Source: Desulfobacterales bacterium (GTDB taxonomy: Bacteria > Desulfobacterota > Desulfobacteria > Desulfobacterales > BuS5). Taken from it: a stretch of 7,693 nt of DNA. How positions within the stretch are numbered: the stretch's first letter is position 1; each line of letters begins with the position of its first letter. The stretch is taken from the NCBI GenBank assembly GCA_016735355.1, contig JAERRQ010000057.1, positions 1 through 7,693 of the forward strand, read 5' to 3'. Made by a program: the position numbers and the translations under genes. The notes below the pieces were generated by a model, which was given only the letters and a program-made list of their open reading frames with translations, was not told the DNA's origin and made no database searches. Of this stretch, positions 6,656 through 7,693 are shown in pieces.

Positions 6656-6916
6656 ATGCCTGACACACGTAATTATGGATTATGGGATGAGGATAGGCAT
6701 GCTGAATTAGAATCAGAAGTGCCTGCCCAGTTATGTCAGGCTCGAGATTTTATTAAAGATGGAAAATATAGTGAAGCAAAACAACTTCTCAGTAATGCTT
6801 CTGAAAAAAACAGTCATCTTGTATTGCCTGGAGTTGAGGGGGAAATAAGAATTTTATACAAAAGATTAAAGGAGATAAAACCTAAAACAAAAAAAGTTGC
6901 CGCTTGGGCAGTATAG
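6656..6916 (+). CDS. Small protein with shared MPDTRNYGLWDE N-terminus (86 aa)
   Basis: The ATG at 6656 has a purine run (AAGGGGGG) ending 6 bases upstream, and the frame ends at a TAG at 6914-6916. The first 12 residues match the second small gene almost exactly (D/E and N/D changes only), whereas the rest does not. The body is predicted helical. Residues 28-50, QARDFIKDGKYSEAKQLL and following, look like a single TPR-like helix pair with the G-K-Y-x-E-A spacing. The C-terminus is Lys-rich and ends VAAWAV. There is one cysteine, Cys27. No signal peptide or membrane segment is seen. I do not recognise the family. A shared N-terminus with a divergent remainder is seen in leader-guided peptide precursors, but also in modular gene fusions; neither is proven. 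Confidence 0.65.
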   Translation: MPDTRNYGLWDEDRHAELESEVPAQLCQARDFIKDGKYSEAKQLLSNASEKNSHLVLPGVEGEIRILYKRLKEIKPKTKKVAAWAV

Positions 6917-6946
6917 TAGTGCAATAAATTTAGTCTATTTTCTAAT

Positions 6947-7040
6947 CTTGTTCCCAGGCTAAAAATTTGTTGTGAAATCGTTTCGCGCCCTGCCACCGTC
7001 CGCGTTTGAGCCGCGGGATCGCGGGCGTAAAGCGTCCCGC
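6947..7040. other. GC-rich patch with a repeat-like motif between the two cassettes
   Basis: The 457-base gap between the small genes starts with CTTGTTCCCAGGCT (6947-6960), one arm of a palindromic repeat type common in bacterial intergenic DNA; its partner arm is missing. From about 6977 to 7040 the sequence turns strikingly GC-rich against AT-rich surroundings and ends in a hairpin. No open frame is convincing. It looks like a remnant of dispersed repeat DNA. Confidence 0.4.
7013..7040 (+). terminator. Possible terminator hairpin after the first small gene
   Basis: GCGGGA (7013-7018) pairs with TCCCGC (7035-7040). With a one-base bulge CGC/GCG adds three pairs, giving a nine-pair stem with a 9-base loop. 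TTTAAGTTT follows, a broken T-run. It lies about 96 bases after the stop codon and may instead be part of the GC-rich repeat patch. Confidence 0.35.
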
Positions 7041-7087
7041 TTTAAGTTTCTATCCATCTAAAGGAAGTTTTGAGTGAACCCTTAAAG

Positions 7088-7110
7088 GTTACCTTTTTGT
7101 ATAAGGTAAC
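7088..7110. repeat. Perfect 8-bp inverted repeat before cassette copy 2
   Basis: GTTACCTT (7088-7095) and AAGGTAAC (7103-7110) flank a 7-base loop, 18 bases before the start of cassette copy 2. It could be an operator-like dyad or a transcript hairpin. It has no counterpart before copy 1. Confidence 0.45.
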
Positions 7111-7153
7111 AGTTCTGGTGCAATATACGGATAGTAGAAGCCGGATAAAATAA

Positions 7154-7182
7154 TTGGCATAACAGTAGAACATACTCAATAT
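7154..7182 (+). promoter_or_regulatory. Weakened promoter in cassette copy 2
   Basis: The boxes aligned with the copy 1 promoter are TTGGCA (7154-7159) and CAATAT (7177-7182), again 17 bases apart. Each has lost one consensus base relative to copy 1, so this copy is probably weaker. Confidence 0.4.
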
Positions 7183-7229
7183 ATAAATAAGTTTTTTCAA
7201 AAAGGGTACAATTAAATAACGACTATTAA

Positions 7230-7322
7230 CCTAATATTACTGATGCAGGAGCATGGAAACGAAAAAAAGCATTTAGCGCATTTGAAGATAAAACTCTATC
7301 AAGAATGAATGCTGCAGGTTAA
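7230..7322 (+). other. Conserved 30-codon relic frame in the leader, copy 2
   Basis: Stop-free between TAA at 7227 and TAA at 7320, reading PNITDAGAWKRKKA and ending NAAG. It matches the copy 1 frame without indels but with mostly amino-acid-changing differences, which argues against a translated product. Confidence 0.35.
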
Positions 7323-7373
7323 AAAGGTTTGTAATCTTAACATTATACCGATTTTATTAAAGGGGGTAAAAAT

Positions 7374-7688
7374 ATGCCTGAAACACGTGATTATGGATTA
7401 TGGGATGAAGAAATGTGGGAGATTTGGGAAAATGCATCCGGTTCTTATACCCTAGGTGGTAAGCGTTTTGAATATGGTACTGTTGCCGAAACAGATACTG
7501 TGTGGTTGCGTCCCGAAGGCAAAGAAACACCTGTCGTTGACTCAAATATAAGAAGAAATCATTCAGTTTATGTTAATGGCACGGATGAATTTAAAGCTAT
7601 GGTGGAAGCCGTAAGGATGATTTGTAATATAAGAAACGCAAAAGAAGCTGCTAAACAGATATCTGTTATAGCTTCTGCCATGACTTGA
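7374..7688 (+). CDS. Small protein with shared MPETRDYGLWDE N-terminus (104 aa)
   Basis: The ATG at 7374 has AGGGGG ending 7 bases upstream, and the stop is TGA at 7686-7688, just inside the window. Residues 1-12 repeat those of the first small protein. The rest is different: an aromatic, acidic stretch (EMWEIWENASGSY), a middle part with likely beta strands (GGKRFEYGTVAETDTVWLRP, then VYVNGT), and a C-terminal helix with alternating Ala and Ile (FKAMVEAVRMICNIRNAKEAAKQI). One cysteine, Cys84, is present. No signal peptide, membrane helix or known motif is visible and I do not recognise the family. It differs from typical modified-peptide precursors in having no compact Cys-, Gly- or aromatic-rich core at its end. 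Confidence 0.65.
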   Translation: MPETRDYGLWDEEMWEIWENASGSYTLGGKRFEYGTVAETDTVWLRPEGKETPVVDSNIRRNHSVYVNGTDEFKAMVEAVRMICNIRNAKEAAKQISVIASAMT

Positions 7689-7693
7689 TTGTC

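Larger units (their letters stand above)
6409..6691 (+). repeat. Direct repeat cassette, copy 1 (promoter, leader, first 12 codons)
   Basis: This block recurs in the same orientation at 7129-7409. The two align from GGATAGTAG through the start codon of the small gene to the codons for YGLWDE, with about 30 substitutions and three one-base indels in homopolymer runs, or 85-90% identity by eye. Similarity stops abruptly after codon 12 of the gene. No terminal inverted repeats or target duplications are apparent, so it looks like a segmental duplication or a recombining 5' module and not a transposon. Confidence 0.9.
7129..7409 (+). repeat. Direct repeat cassette, copy 2 (promoter, leader, first 12 codons)
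   Basis: This is the second copy of the block at 6409-6691, shifted by 718-720 bases. It keeps the leader, the relic frame, the G-rich ribosome binding site and the start codon with 12 codons. Differences cluster just upstream of the G-rich site and in homopolymer runs. The gene body that follows is unrelated to that after copy 1. Confidence 0.9.

Noticed and set aside
6409..7409. Cassette as a transposon or CRISPR-like array
   Set aside because: There are only two copies of about 282 bases, with no terminal inverted repeats, transposase or regular short repeat-spacer pattern.

Overview
The window looks like a chromosomal stretch from an AT-rich anaerobic bacterium. Three radical SAM enzymes close together point to an oxygen-free lifestyle. 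Starts preceded by AGGAG-type ribosome binding sites and a SlyD-like FKBP prolyl isomerase are bacterial. The short palindromic repeats between genes fit a sulfate-reducer-like (Desulfobacterota) genome, but that placement is an impression from style and not a demonstrated assignment.

Layout. Bases 1-279 hold the 3' end of an unrecognised Lys-rich protein. A 173-residue unrecognised protein follows (381-902). A one-directional cluster then runs from 1017 to 5588: a radical SAM/SPASM protein, a gap carrying a perfect 15-bp hairpin, an EamA/DMT-type ten-helix transporter, and two tandem paralogous radical SAM proteins of COG2108 type. The transporter overlaps the first of these by 22 bases, and the two paralogs are 3 bases apart, so the last three genes are almost certainly one transcript. 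A convergent SlyD-like isomerase lies on the minus strand (5694-6134), separated from the cluster by a group of palindromes.

From about 6409 the character changes. A cassette of about 282 bases, containing a promoter, a long untranslated leader and the first 12 codons of a small gene, occurs twice in direct orientation about 720 bases apart. By eye the copies are 85-90% identical. Both encode proteins beginning MP[DE]TR[ND]YGLWDE, but after codon 12 the two proteins (86 and 104 residues) are unrelated. A GC-rich patch and two hairpins lie between the copies.

Functionally, the central cluster reads as an undescribed radical-chemistry pathway: a SPASM enzyme, a pair of related radical SAM enzymes with four extra shared cysteines, and a small-molecule or metabolite exporter. 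No substrate is recognisable. The small proteins with a shared N-terminus could be precursor peptides for such enzymes, but they are not adjacent in the same transcription unit and show no clear core-peptide motif, so this link is only a hypothesis.
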